Origin: Apostichopus japonicus | Lineage: Eukaryota > Echinodermata > Holothuroidea > Aspidochirotida > Stichopodidae | Direction: 5' to 3' | Length of the DNA stretch: 64,000 bases | Assembly: GCF_037975245.1 (NCBI RefSeq) | Contig: NC_092567.1 | Span: forward strand, 15,018,876 to 15,082,875 | Part shown: piece by piece, positions 1 to 11,505 of the stretch | How the letters are laid out: the number at the start of each line of letters is the position of its first letter | Position numbering within the stretch: position 1 is the stretch's first letter | The notes under the pieces: generated by a model | Seen by the model: the letters and a program-made list of their open reading frames with translations, nothing else | Database searches by the model: none | What the model was told of the DNA's origin: nothing | Position numbers and translations under genes: made by a program

Positions 1-294
1 ACGATGGTGATGGCATGTGTGTGTTTGTGTGTGTGTATGTATGTGACACTTGCTTGTAAACACGGTAACTCAAAATGTTAATGGTGGATTAACTTCATAC
101 TTGGTATGTGGATCCGTCTTATGGAGTACAAAAAGCCTATCGGTTTCTGTGAAGTTCAATGGTCATTTTGGGGCAACAGAGGTCAAAATCTGAAAACCTT
201 GTGAACACGACAACTCAAAAAGAACATCTTTGTTTAACTTCTCACATGGTAAGATTCAGCCTGTTGAGTAAAAGAACCATACTGATATTGGTGG

Positions 295-307
295 AGGTCA
301 AAGGTCA
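295..307 (+). promoter_or_regulatory. perfect DR1 nuclear-receptor half-site pair
   Basis: AGGTCA A AGGTCA is a direct repeat with one-base spacing, the ideal DR1 site bound by RXR, HNF4 or COUP-TF type receptors. It lies at the end of one 145-bp repeat unit. Function is inferred only from the motif. Confidence 0.35.
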
Positions 308-442
308 TATAAGATAAACATTTAAAGTGAAAGTCTGAAAATCTTGTAAACACGATAACACACGAATTGTATCTTTCTTGACCTTCATACTTAGTATGCA
401 GATCCAACTCGGTGAGTGCAAGAATCCTATTGAAATTGGTAG

Positions 443-467
443 AGGTCAAAGGTCACACATGAGGTCA
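443..467 (+). promoter_or_regulatory. second perfect DR1 plus an extra AGGTCA half-site
   Basis: AGGTCA A AGGTCA at 443-455 is followed by another AGGTCA at 462-467. It occupies the same place in the next 145-bp unit as the site at 295-307. Function is inferred only from the motif. Confidence 0.35.
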
Positions 468-1027
468 ACAATCATCCAGGTCTGAAAAAAACCTCGCGAT
501 GTCTCAAACGTTAATAGCTACAGTTAATCTGTGAATTCTCCAATGCTATGATTTTCGTTTGGTGCACCTCGGTTTGGTCAAATTCAGTTCAGTTTAGTTC
601 TGTGAAAAGGCTCTTTAGGTCTTCAACGAAACATACCGTCGATATTGAAGCATTTTGGTTTAAAAAAATTCTATACTGTAAAATCCTTATGAGAGAACGG
701 CAGTGGTTGATGCCCACAAGGGATTGCTACAAATCTATTCTTGTTCTCACTTAATTCTTGGACAAATATAGCTAACTTGCTACATTATATATTTGACAGT
801 TATTTTAAATTATCAGAGATTTGGGAAAACTTCACGCTATTTGGCCAGCTTTTGAAAATTCAAACCAATCGCGTGCACACATAATAACGCAGTAAGTCAG
901 TACATAATAATACTGTATTACAGTGTTAAGCTAAGAGAATACTATAGTTTAAATGCTGTTTTATGCTTTTCATAACAAACAAATCAATTGTTTTTTGTCT
1001 TCACTTTTCTGTATAAATTTGGGTAGT

Positions 1028-1455
1028 GGTGAAGTGGAAGAGAGGGGGAGGGGATGGGAAGGGGTAATGGGGGGAGGGGTGGTGGTTGGTGTGGTACAAA
1101 AAACAAACGATAACCTAAAGCGGTCTATGCTGGTTGGTTAGTGGTGTGGTGTATCAAACATACTATAGTCTAAAGCGGTCTATGGTGGTGTGGTGGCGGT
1201 GTGGTGGTGGTGTGGTGTGGTGGTGTGTTGTGGTGGTGTGGGGTATGAAACATTCAATAGTCTCACGCGGTCTATGCTGGTTGGGTGGTGTGGTGGTGTG
1301 GTGTATAAAACATTCAATAGTCTGAAGCGGTCTATGCTGGTTGGGTATTTGGTGGTGTGGTGTATCAAACATACAATAGTCTAAAGCGATCCATGCTGCC
1401 GTTGGGTGGTTGGTGTGGTATCTAAAACAAACAATAGCTTAAAGCGGTTAATGCT
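1028..1455. repeat. GT-rich minisatellite, about 57-60 bp unit
   Basis: Six units share the core CTAAAGCGGTCTATGCTGG, followed by a variable GGTGTGGTGGTGT stretch and ATAAAACATTCAATAGT-like spacer. Unit starts are near 1108, 1162, 1253, 1312, 1371 and 1428. The GGTGTGGTGGTG segment expands between 1180 and 1240. Open frames across it are products of the repeat, not genes. Confidence 0.75.
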
Positions 1456-1657
1456 GATAAAAAAACGGGATTACAAACGTTGTATCTTAGAATCGAAATA
1501 AGCCATTGGTAGTGTGTACTTTACCTATATCCCTTACGAAACAATAGCTTGTTCTTTTCACTGCTTTTGTTCTGAGGCATATCATATATTTAAGCAGCAA
1601 AACAAAATTCATCATAGCGATATAATTAATTGCATTATTACGTCATATATCTTTCAG

Positions 1658-1864
1658 GGGAATCCCCAGAACCTATGTTTCAACCGAATACAGACTACCC
1701 TGTACTTGTGAGCCCCAGTGAAGAACCCGACCGGAGTGTTTTGGTGATTCAGACCCATTCATATGGTAAATACCTGGGACGTCTTAACGTTCAGTTTGAT
1801 GAAGCAGGAGAAATTAGCTCATACGATGGTAATCCAATACTACTGGATGAGTCAGTTGCTAAGG
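1658..1864 (+). CDS. NT5E: CD73-like ecto-5'-nucleotidase, exon (n-4), partial gene
   Basis: This is the first exon of the gene visible in the window; the N-terminal metallophosphatase part must lie upstream, because I find no CD73 exon in 1-1657. The acceptor is a pyrimidine-rich tract ending in CAG at 1657, and the donor is AAGG|GTAAGT at 1864/1865. The reading frame gives GKYLGRLNVQFDE followed by GNPILLDES, which matches the end of the N-terminal domain and linker of vertebrate CD73 (GKYLG...F-E...GNPILL). CD73 hydrolyses extracellular AMP to adenosine, usually as a GPI-anchored dimer. The exon is 207 bases with phase 1 at its 3' end. All five exons join in phase 1, which supports the model. 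NT5E is used as the family symbol; strict orthology is not shown. Confidence 0.85.
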
Positions 1865-1930
1865 GTAAGTTCATTTCAAACGGTAATGACATCATATTCG
1901 TCGTTCGAATTACAAACATGTTCAACATGA

Positions 1931-2357
<427 letters not shown>

Positions 2358-2443
2358 ATGCTCGCCACTTCTGAGTAGCAATAGAAGTACAATGATACCC
2401 CAACGACTCCTTATTTAATCAACTTCCCACATTTCCTCCTTAG

Positions 2444-2695
2444 ACGCAGAAACGGAAAATCTGCTTGAAATCTACCGTGGCCCAGTTGAGGCATTAGCAG
2501 AGGAATCAGCAGGTTACACTCTGGTACCTTTGGATGGTTCATTCGAAACTTGTGGCAGAGAAGAATGTAACTTGGGAAATACCATGGCCGATTCTTTCAT
2601 GGATTATTATCTGAGTAATGACTCTTATCCTTACTGGGGTAACATCAACTTTGCCATCTCAAATGCTGGTAGCATTATTGCTTCTTTAGATCGAG
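2444..2695 (+). CDS. NT5E: CD73-like ecto-5'-nucleotidase, exon (n-3)
   Basis: The acceptor is CCTCCTTAG at 2443 and the donor CGAG|GTAAGT follows 2695; the exon is 252 bases, entering and leaving in phase 1. It encodes the start of the C-terminal nucleotide-binding domain: LDGSFETCGREECNLGN aligns with the human stretch that holds the C353-C358 disulfide, so both cysteines are kept. NAGSIIAS aligns with the NGGGIRSP motif. The Asn equivalent to N390 is present. The position of human R354 is Gly here (codon 2554-2556), and the position of R395 is Ile (codon 2676-2678). Those arginines contact the substrate phosphates in the human enzyme, so activity or specificity may be altered. The exon follows an intron filled by a (TCA)n tract. 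Confidence 0.87.
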
Positions 2696-2796
2696 GTAAG
2701 TGTTTCAAACAAAGACACAGCTATGACCTATCTACTGCATCTCACCGCTGTCACCATAGTAGTCTCCGCGTTATCGCGTAAGTGCTACATCTAAGC

Positions 2797-3257
2797 CAGT
2801 GGTTCTAAAAGTGGTTCCTGCCGCCCGCCGGGGGCGCTGGGAAGTCTCAGGGGGCGCTACAGGGTACACGGTGAGTAGGGGGCGTTGGCACTGATTTGGG
2901 GATCCCTGGCGATAACGACACATCACTGCAGTTATTTAGGGCACAATAAGGCATCCAGGGGGTCTGGGAACAAAACAAAAAATAGTGTGACCCAATGTTA
3001 TCCAAAAATGGTATTAGAAATTCAATTACCCCACCCCTAGATCCAATTTCTTTCGCGTTTGGATTATATTGTAGCAGAGACATCTCTTGTAACTCTTAAG
3101 CGCATAGCGCCACCATTTCAGCCTGTCATTTGAGGTATTCCCTGAGCTGGTCACTGATTGCGAAGTCGAAGGGGGGGCTGGTAGGGGGAGGGGGACATTG
3201 GGACAGTTCAAGATGGTTGAAGTGGGCGGTCGTCTAAAAAAAGTTTGAGAACCACTG
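2797..3257. mobile_element. non-autonomous hAT-type DNA transposon
   Basis: The left end reads CAGTGGTTCTAAAAGTGG and the right end AAGTTTGAGAACCACTG, imperfect terminal inverted repeats of the CAGTGGTTCTCAAACTT type seen in hAT elements. They are flanked by an 8-bp target-site duplication with one mismatch: ATCTAAGC at 2789-2796 and ATCCAAGC at 3258-3265. The 461-bp body has a GGGGGCGCTGGGAAGTC-like stretch and no transposase frame. It sits in the CD73 intron. Confidence 0.75.
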
Positions 3258-3265
3258 ATCCAAGC

Positions 3266-4869
3266 GATGACGTTTTATACAAAATTCTGAGAAGTACTAC
3301 CCCTCGCAAAGTAACATGACAGTTCACCGACTTTTCTTAGGTGCGATAATGAGTTAAAAAAAGGCAACTTAAATCGCTTGTTGTTTCCATCCCACCGCTG
3401 ACACCAATCATGAGACAGTGTAAGTCTGCGAAAATAACCAAAGTGTAAGAGTGAATAAACGAAGAGAAATGCCCTTTCTCGTTTTATGTTACTTAAAGGC
3501 ATTGAAGACGCGCCCCAAACCGCGTGCGGCCATCCGAAAATGTTAAACTTTCCGTTGCTTGCAAGTGACGTTTTGTTCGTGTCGCTACAAAATGCAGACA
3601 GTAATGAAACGTGATACCTTGTTATCTTTAGCTGGACCTGAGATGTCCATCGCTGTATCGTTTGTTCACTGTGCTGTGGGTATTGACCACAGCTGTATAT
3701 ACTGACTGTACAAGTAGTGTCTTATTACCGACGGTAGCAAGCTGTGTGTGTATTTTCTGGGATCGATGGTGGTGTCTAACACTTCTGTTACACCTCATTC
3801 GAAACTAGGTCAGATTACCGGCATTAGACGTTTCTTTTTGCGCGAGTCTTCACACCCTGTAAGAGTAAGAGTAAGAGTAAGAATAACTTTATGAATCATT
3901 AAAAGGGAAACTATACTTACGAACAATATGAAGTGACGGTTTTTAGGACAAGTACCCCGGCAGACAAACTGAGCTCTAATCTCAGTTATAGTCTTTACTG
4001 CTTGCTGTTCATGAAATTGTATCCTAAAATCTTGAGCGGTCAAATGAATGCAAATGTGTGTGCGTATTATCATGCAGAATGTCACACGCAGATAACACAC
4101 GTAATATCTTGCCCGAAAAAGCCAAGAACCGATTGATAGTCAAGTCGTATGTTAAATCAAATAGAAATAATAATGCGCCCTCTATTTCATTTCCACATCA
4201 TGTATAAACATCACATCTCACGAGGACCTGGAATTCTTTTGTTCAAGTCCTCACTCAGTCAGTCAGAATACAAAACAAGTGCACCCACACCCAAGAGTGC
4301 GCACCCACACACACTTTCTCACATGTCTGATGTGGTGTGAAGTACAATATCTCATGTCCCCATATACATGATGATATGTAGATAAGAAACATGTAGATAT
4401 ATAAAACACGTCACTCTTGGATGACTACCAACACTCTTGACAATTTTTAATGCATTGTAAAAAATGTATACTTGATACTATAAAATTCTTCACATTCTCA
4501 AATGTTTTTGGACTGGAACTGAGTATGTAGTAGAACATTTAACTTGTTTGGTTTTTGTAAAGTCTCTATGCGTTGGGTGACGTTTCTTTGAATAAATGTT
4601 TGAATTATCACACTGTGCAACATTTATCAAGAAGATATAGTTTGTGAATTCACCATTAGATGCAACGTGATTCTTTTCAAAGTTAAGAGAAGCCAAAATA
4701 ATATATTTGATAGAATTACCGTTAATTCCAGACATTAATTATATGGAAACCAAAACAATAGTAGGTAGAATGATTTCTCACTTAAAATAGGGACGACTAA
4801 TCTAAGATTTTAACATCAAGTTTTTTGCCACAAGTGTTTTCCCTTGATTGATATTTATGTTGTATACAG
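3266..4869 (+). other. rest of CD73 intron 2696-4869
   Basis: I see no exon or clear element here. There is a short GTAAGA/GAGTAAGA repeat at 3858-3885. Otherwise it is unique AT-rich sequence without persuasive coding potential. Confidence 0.6.
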
Positions 4870-5025
4870 GTGATGTGACCTTCGGTGACCTCTCCTATGC
4901 CATTCCTTTTGGTGATTATTTGGTTGTCGTGGAGATGCGAGGTAAACATGTCCTAGAGATGTTGGAGCACTCAGCAGCTGGACTGGAGCCAGGAGTCGGT
5001 GGATACGAATTTCTACACGTTTCGG
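4870..5025 (+). CDS. NT5E: CD73-like ecto-5'-nucleotidase, exon (n-2)
   Basis: The exon lies between an acceptor TATACAG (4869) and a donor TTCGG|GTAACA (5025/5026). It is 156 bases and phase 1 at both ends. It encodes GDVTFGDLSYAIPFGDYLVV and then an E-M-R-G...LEMLEHS helix. This is the T-x-x-D-L...P-F-x-x-x-L-V signature of the 5'-nucleotidase C-terminal domain. The Phe of the PF pair corresponds to human F417, one half of the clamp that stacks on the adenine ring, so base binding looks retained. The exon ends in YEFLHVSG, matching human FLQVGG. The next intron carries an antisense LINE fragment. Confidence 0.87.
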
Positions 5026-5439
5026 GTAACAACAATTCTCCTTGGGTGATCTCGAATACTCAGAACGCCTCTAAAATTGCCGGCCGAAATACGAACGAAA
5101 CACTCCGTATTTTATTTATAAACAGGACTAAGAATCTGAATCCCAATTTCGAACGACGTTCCCATGCAGGTTTTATGTAATTCGGGAAAGATTTGAAGGA
5201 AAAAATTGGTTTTTAACATTCAGAGGTTTGATTTCTAAGCAAACTTTTTGGCAGATTGGCAGATTGTTTTGGTATAAATGTCGGTTTGTTATTCGTGATT
5301 AATGTTTGTGTGCTGAAAAGGGAGTAAAATTTGCCGAAGAATAAGCTGCATGATAATGTACGTACCTCAAGTTTCCACGGTCAAGGGGCCTCAGTGAATG
5401 CTTCCAGGGGCAAGGCATACCAACGCAGAGTCTATGTAA

Positions 5440-6450
5440 ACTTGTTTGTTTGTTCAACTATATTTCAACCATCAACGTTATCAACATTTTACATAATTCA
5501 AGTATATACATACAAAGTATATGGTTGTGGGGATCCTCGAAAAGTTCATAAGAACTTGTAAGTGAGGTATCCCCAAAATACAAACTTACAAAGTATAACA
5601 AAGGTACAAAGTATGACAACAACAAAATGTTACAAGAAAATGAATAATAATAATAAGAAGAAAAAGTGTGGTGGGGAGAAGAAAAAAAAAACTTTAACAA
5701 ATACGTGGCCCGAATGTTAGACTAAATCATAAAATTCTATTTGAAAGAAGGTAACGCTTTAAATTACGTTTGAATGAGGATACATTATTAATTGAATGCA
5801 ATGCAGTTGGTACGGAATTCCAATAAGAAATAGCAGAGTATTTGGCAAAATGTTGACTACTTGCAAGAGAATAATGGGGAACGGAAAGTAAATTTGCATT
5901 GCGGGTATTGTAAGCATGAAAACAATTATTTGATACAAAAAAATAGGAGAAGCTACTTGGTAGATTGTCGTGAAAAAAGTTATATACAAAGATTAAGGTG
6001 TAGTACTTGACTAATTCAAATATGGTTAAGAGTTTACTGTCACAGAAGAGGCTGTACGAGTGACTATTGTAAGGAACATCATAAATTGAACGCAACACTT
6101 TCTTTTGTAGAATAATGAGCTTATTAATATGACTAGGATAAGTGTAACCCCACACATTACAACAATACGATAAAAAAAAGGCAAGATAAGAATATTATAT
6201 AAAGTTATCAGAGTTTTAAAGGGGACAATTTTTTTTAAACGATTGATAATGCCAATGGCTTTGGACACTTTTCTTTTTAAGTTCTGAATATGTGGGATCC
6301 AACTGAGATTTTCATCTAGGGTAATGCCAAGAAAATTTGTGGAATGGGAGAAAGGTACTGGCGTTCTATCGATTATAATCGCAAGGTTGGAAGAAACTAT
6401 TTGTCGTTGATTGGGATGAAAAATAATGGTGGCAGTTTTTTTTAGCATTA
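5440..6450 (-). mobile_element. 5'-truncated, frameshifted CR1/L2/Jockey-type LINE fragment
   Basis: On the minus strand, 6448-6029 encodes the end of a reverse transcriptase: FLGITLDENLSWIPHI followed by a K-R-K-V-S-K-AIGII helix, the thumb-region signature of Jockey/CR1/L2-type LINEs. A second frame, 6155-5727, continues with WGYTYPSHINKLIILQKK, YNTRNANLLSVPHY and YWNSVP, the usual C-terminal end. The two frames need a one-base shift near 6155 to connect, so the copy is dead. The endonuclease and catalytic RT blocks are missing. The 3' untranslated part runs to about 5440. It lies antisense in a CD73 intron. Confidence 0.8.
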
Positions 6451-6695
6451 GAGAAACTTAGAGAAAGGGCAGCGGGGTTGAGTAGGAGGGGTTAGGGGTA
6501 CTGGGGGGCACGTAGAAGGTGCCTTAGAACAACACAGGATGTGAAGTTAGCACTGAAAGGTGATCACTATAAACACATTTCAATAACCTACCTTATATCT
6601 TATACACTCCACATGTACATTTTAAATAATTGAATCTTTAATAATTAGTTCATTAATTAATGATAATCTGATTATTGTCGTTCATTTTTTGGAAG

Positions 6696-6896
6696 GTTTG
6701 CGTCTGGAATACGACCTGTCAAAGTCGCCTGGAAGCCGTCTTGTAAGTGCACTGACGTTGTGTACAGAGTGCGAGATACCGCAATTTATACCGATAACCG
6801 ACGACGTCGTGTACACGTTTGTGACCAACAGCTACATATCATCGGGCGGTGATGGCTATACGGTGGTTGTCGACAACGCCATTTCCCGCACACGCG
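6696..6896 (+). CDS. NT5E: CD73-like ecto-5'-nucleotidase, exon (n-1)
   Basis: The acceptor is TTTTTTGGAAG (6695), a slightly weak site, and the donor CGCG|GTTTGT follows 6896; the exon is 201 bases in phase 1. It encodes GLRLEYDLSKSPGSR, aligning with the human VYDLSRKPGDR segment, then LCTECEIP with both cysteines of the human LCTKCRVP pair. NSYISSGGDGY aligns with human NFLANGGDGF. The second adenine-clamp residue (human F500) is Tyr here, a conservative aromatic change, and the ribose-binding Asp (human D506) is present in GGD. The donor G|GTTTGT is not a strong consensus but keeps the frame into the last exon. Confidence 0.85.
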
Positions 6897-7309
6897 GTTT
6901 GTGCTTTTAAAATTTGATCAAAGATGGCGCATATTATATTTACCCAATCGTATGAGGCAATCACTCTTACGATGCATAACCTCACTAAGCGACGCCCCCC
7001 CCCACCCCTTAATCAGTTATATTCGATAACACTCAATGCGTAAGGACAAAAATATAAAGTGAAATTGAAGTATTTTGAATGGTCATAATATTTCAAACCG
7101 ACCATTTGTTTAGGTTATCTTAACATATTTACCTATATACCTAGCCTACGTTTGCATATACGAATCGGACGGAATTTTGTTTTCATCATTACAGATATGA
7201 AGGTTAATTTACTAGCGACTTGTACTAGAGGAATACCTCATAGTGAGATTCGAAAGGAACATTACCCTCTATATTTTTGTTTGAGTAGATATATGTTGCG
7301 GGTGTGGGT

Positions 7310-7349
7310 TGTGGGGTGTGGGGTGTGGGGTGTGGGTGTGGGGTGTGGT
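7310..7349 (+). repeat. GTGTGGGG short tandem repeat, G-quadruplex-capable
   Basis: Runs of GGG or GGGG separated by TGT occur at least five times in 40 bases, which meets the usual G4 pattern. It is on the coding strand of the CD73 intron. Confidence 0.6.
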
Positions 7350-7911
7350 ATGATACCATACTGGAACAATCAGAGGTAAAATGGATGCAATGAAAAGATC
7401 CCGAGAGCCCTTGTAAAGTTAGGCTACTTCTTGCAGGCTACTGAGCACCAAGTTGTGCCATGGATAACACATTGAAATATTGACCGCCTAATGTAAGGTA
7501 CTTTTTTATTTATATTTATTAAATTTTCTAGGGAAACCTTAAGTGAAAAATTCCAAATCTTGAGTGTAGGCTTGTTACAGTTGATAGAACTGTTAATTGA
7601 AAATCAGTTAAATTATGCTCACTTCATGGGGAAAATATCTGTTATTATGTTAAGTGATTATACCTTCGTTAATGGTTCAAATTGGACTTTTGTAGCCTAA
7701 TTTTAGGAGTTTTCACTGTAGTCATGACCAAACCCGGCTAATGTTAATCCGATAATTGTTCGGAGTATTCCCACACAGTGTAACCTCAGTACACAATCGT
7801 GGTGGTGAAAACCGTATATATACTATGTGCTATTAATTTACTTGTATATTTCACAACCGTCCATGTAAGGTAAACATCAAAACAAGAGAATAATATATAC
7901 GCTCAGAGTCA

Positions 7912-8181
7912 CCAGTGGCGGAGCGTCCATACAGTCAGGGGGCGGATGCCCTCCCCCCCCCCCGACTGACTCAAATGGACTGCTGACGCCCTTTGCAGCT
8001 TTTTACCACTTTTCACTTATTCGCGGAAAGGGTTATCACCGGCGATCTAGGTAGTATCTTTACTCAAAACATGTCTGTACGCTCCGCGCCAACCTGTGGT
8101 GGCGCTCCGCTTAGATAGTGTCGAAAGCGCCCCTACAGACCATTCTCGCCCCCTGACCAATACTCCTAGCTCCACCACTGG
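7912..8181. mobile_element. candidate small TIR element (MITE-like)
   Basis: CCAGTGGCGGAGC at the left and GCTCCACCACTGG at the right are inverted repeats with one mismatch, framing about 270 bp. The interior contains a long C run and GGCGCTCCGC. The flanks, GCTCAGAGTC and GCTCTGACTC, are similar but do not form a clean duplication, so the boundaries are tentative. Confidence 0.45.
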
Positions 8182-8334
8182 CTCTGACTCCCCGAATCCC
8201 TTCCCCAGAGAACCAGATGAAGGTATTCTCAATCGGCTGATTCAGTTTTCAGATCTGACCGAAACTGAATCTGCGCCGAATCGTGGCGCTTGAATGTTTT
8301 TATTTTGTTTGTGTTTTTCATTTAAAATTTGCAG

Positions 8335-8492
8335 ATGGTCCAGACGATAAAGATGTCTGGGCACGCTACTTGCGGAAGACATCGCCAGTGTGGACTGGGA
8401 TCAGCGGAAGAGTGACGTTTACAGAGTCGACGAGCGCATGCGCGAACCCAACTACTAGTTCTATTATCAAACTAATTTGCCAGTTGATTTAA
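8335..8492 (+). CDS. NT5E: CD73-like ecto-5'-nucleotidase, last exon
   Basis: The acceptor is AAAATTTGCAG (8334); the joined codon gives D and the frame continues GPDDKDVWARYLRKTSP then ISGRVTF, closely matching the human D-x-x-V-x-x-Y-I...V-E-G-R-I-K-F end of the catalytic domain. The stop is TAA at 8490-8492. After GRVTF only about 25 residues follow, ending in SSIIKLICQLI. Human CD73 has a longer, clearly hydrophobic GPI signal here. This tail is short and only moderately hydrophobic, so GPI anchoring is uncertain: the protein could be secreted, or an alternative last exon may exist. I see no clear poly(A) signal close by. Confidence 0.85.
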
Positions 8493-8644
8493 ATATTTTG
8501 ATGGGTACTCATTCCTGATCTGGGGGGTAGGGGAGGGGCGGAAGAGGATTCAATCAGGCAAGGGAGGCATAAATATCGATGGACACTGGGCATGCGACTT
8601 TGTAGTAAGGGGCAAACCACAATATTAAGAGCAAAATTTCAAAC

Positions 8645-9430
8645 AAAAAAGATCCTACAGGTTATATATGATATGTTATTATATGCATAGCCTACATGTT
8701 ATATGTAATATGTTATTTTGTATAGCCTACAGTTTACATGTTATATGTTATTATGTATAGCCTACATGTTATATGTGATGTTATTATACATAAACTACAG
8801 GTGTTATGTTATTATATGCATAGACTACAGGTTAAATGTAATATGTTATTATGTATAGCCTACATGTTATATATAATATGTTATTATTCATAGCTTACAT
8901 GTTATATGTGATATGTTATTATGTATAGCCTATATGTGATATGTTATTGTGCATAGCCGACAGGTTACATGAATATGATATTAAGTATAGCCTACATGTT
9001 ATATGTGATGTTATGATACATAGCCCACAGGTTATATGTGATATGTTTTTATATGCATAGCCTACAGGTTATATGTAATATGTTATTATGTATAGCCTAC
9101 AGGTTATATGAATATGTATTATGCATAGCCTACATGTTATATGTGATATGTTATGATGCATAGCCTACAGGTTACATGAATATGATATTATGTATAGCCT
9201 ACACGTTATAAGTGATGTTATTATACATAGCCCACAGGTTATATGTGATATATTATTATACATAGCCTACGGGTTATATGCGATAAGTTATTATGCATAG
9301 CGTACAAGTTACATTTAATATGTTATTTTACACAACCTGCAAGTCATATGTGATATCTTATTATGTATAGGTTTTATGTAGATATGTTTTTATGTATAGC
9401 CTACAAATTATATAGGATATGTTGTTATAT
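8645..9430. repeat. degenerate about 35-bp satellite, around 20 copies
   Basis: The unit is TATAGCCTACATGTTATATG followed by a TGATATGTTATTATG-like half. It repeats with substitutions and small indels from about 8650 to 9430. It begins about 150 bp after the CD73 stop codon, so it may lie in the 3' UTR or the spacer. Confidence 0.85.
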
Positions 9431-11505
9431 ATATATAACTATAATACAGTTTTTATATAGTGCAGTATGACCGGTACAATTATGCTACAATGTATTTTGT
9501 ACACTATAATGTGATTTGTGTATATGACAGAAATCAACTACGGAAGCGATTAATTGCAGCAACTGAAAAGTTAACAGCCGTTATTTTAATATATTGATAA
9601 TTAATCATTATTTTATGATAACAATATTGATTACAATGTATCAAATTTATGCATATGCTACTTATATATGAATACATATAAATACATATACGAATACACA
9701 CACAAATACTCACTCCTCTTCTCGAAATATTATAACGTCATTTATTTTACCTCTTCCAAATTCGAATCGTCCCCTCCTCGTGAGTCAAGCCGTTTTGCCT
9801 AGCCTATGTGACGTCATTGTGCTTCGCCTAATCTTTCTTATCTGATGTTAATGAAAACAGCAACGTAAGTTAGACGAGTAAGCAAAAATACAACCCCCCC
9901 CCACCCCCCCCCCCCACAAACAACAACAACAACAGACAAAGAAACAAACGAAAACAACAGCACCCCTTCCCTGTGCATTGTTGCTAAAACAGAAGATCCG
10001 TAGATCCCCTTTGTTCGAAAATTGCTAAAACTTTCAAACTAAATTAGACAAATTAAATGTCCCAGTGAGGAAAAAACATGCCTCGTGGGCGTACTTAGAT
10101 GCCCCTTAAATAACATTTTCATGAGTTAAGCCCAAATTAATTTTGATACAGTTTGCTAGAAATTTAATCCTTCCAATTCAACCCCACCCCCCATTCCCAA
10201 CCTTCTCAAGCCAATTTATGCCGCTACGCTAAAATAAATAATCCTAAATAACTGAAAAATAAATAATAAATAATGATAATAAGAAGAAGAAGTTTAAAAA
10301 TGTAAATTATTATAATGAAAATGGATTAACCAGCGACAATTTGATCAAAGTTTTGAGCGATATCATAAGTATTAATGGTTGAGTAATCAATAGTGCATTA
10401 TGTCACAATAGCAGGTGCTGGTGTTCTGCACATGCGCACAAATATTTCAGGGCTGATCTGGGTAAAAGTTCTTGATTTCGTTATGAGTTGATAAGCCAAT
10501 TGAGCCGTAAAAAAAATAGACAAGGCAGGTTGTTAAACAGGAAGCGTTTTTCATCTATATACGGTTGTCTGGATAACAGAAGAAAAGCTGTTTTGTGACG
10601 AAATAAGGACAACGTTGGACAGTTAAAACATTTTTCAATGAGTACGTCGTCTATGCTATGCATTGGAGTAAAATAATTTTTGCTATTGGAAAAAAACAAG
10701 CTGTTTATTCAAGATCAGACAAATTTACAAACAAACAAATATTTTAATGGAAATTATTTTTCCTCCATTTTTTGGCCTTTTTTTTGGAAATAACTGTGAC
10801 AGGAATAACAAGATAACTTTTCTTTCTTGGATTGATAACCTAATCGTTTTGAAGTTTTCATTTTACTCCTTTTTTTACGGACGGAACACAATACCATTGT
10901 TATTGGGTATAACAGTGATTAAAATGGTCGAATCTGGTTGAAATATTCATATAGAAATTTATAAACATAGACGGACAGAAGTTGAAGTTTATCGTAAAAC
11001 GAAAGCACATTACTATTACATCGTGTCATACAGCTTCCCTCTGATAGCCAATAAATATGGCGAATGTTCACGCATTTTTCGTCACCTTATGTGCCAGTGC
11101 GGGAGAAATTTGCAGCCAAATTACTGTCAACTTCGAACATTATTTTTGATGTTGTTGATTAGATATTTTGGTCAAATTATATTAGAGATTCCACATACTT
11201 TCGTTTCGAAAAAAAGGATAAACAATTTGAAGCTAAATATTGAACACAATTTTATAAATTAATTCATGTAGTAAGAATTTAAGAAACTGTGTAAGGACGT
11301 TGTGTGTGGGTCTTCGTTTTAACGTTTTTGACGTTGTTATACTATTAGTCCAACCGGCTTGTTTTGAGGAAGACAAAATATCATGGATGCTTAGAAGTGT
11401 TTTTTGTTATGACGGTTCAAGAGAACATTAAGAGAGCTGGGAATACTAAATGGTTAACGTGACTGCGATATTTGTAAGAAGACTTGGTTTAAAGCAACCG
11501 TAGAT
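9431..11505. other. spacer before the Kv channel gene
   Basis: This holds AT-rich unique sequence, a poly(C) stretch at 9893-9915 and one perfect TGACGTCA at 9809. The last few hundred bases are presumably the Kv 5' UTR and promoter, but I cannot place a TATA box or start site. Confidence 0.5.

Larger units (their letters stand above)
45..490. repeat. about 145-bp tandem repeat, three diverged copies
   Basis: The phrase CTTGTAAACACGGTAACTC recurs in variant form near 52, 197 and 342, a spacing of about 145 bp. Each copy also carries a CTTCATACTTGGTATG-type stretch or a decayed form of it. Copies two and three end in a GAGGTCAAAGGTCA block. The array lies upstream of the first visible CD73 exon, so it is probably intronic. 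A short (GT)n run at 18-45 precedes it. Confidence 0.7.
6897..8334 (+). other. last CD73 intron
   Basis: It contains a GTGTGGGG repeat (7310-7349) and a TIR element (7912-8181). The remaining sequence shows nothing recognisable. Confidence 0.6.

Noticed and set aside
8645-9430. CRISPR-like array
   Set aside because: Repeats are directly tandem and degenerate without unique spacers, and the genome is eukaryotic.
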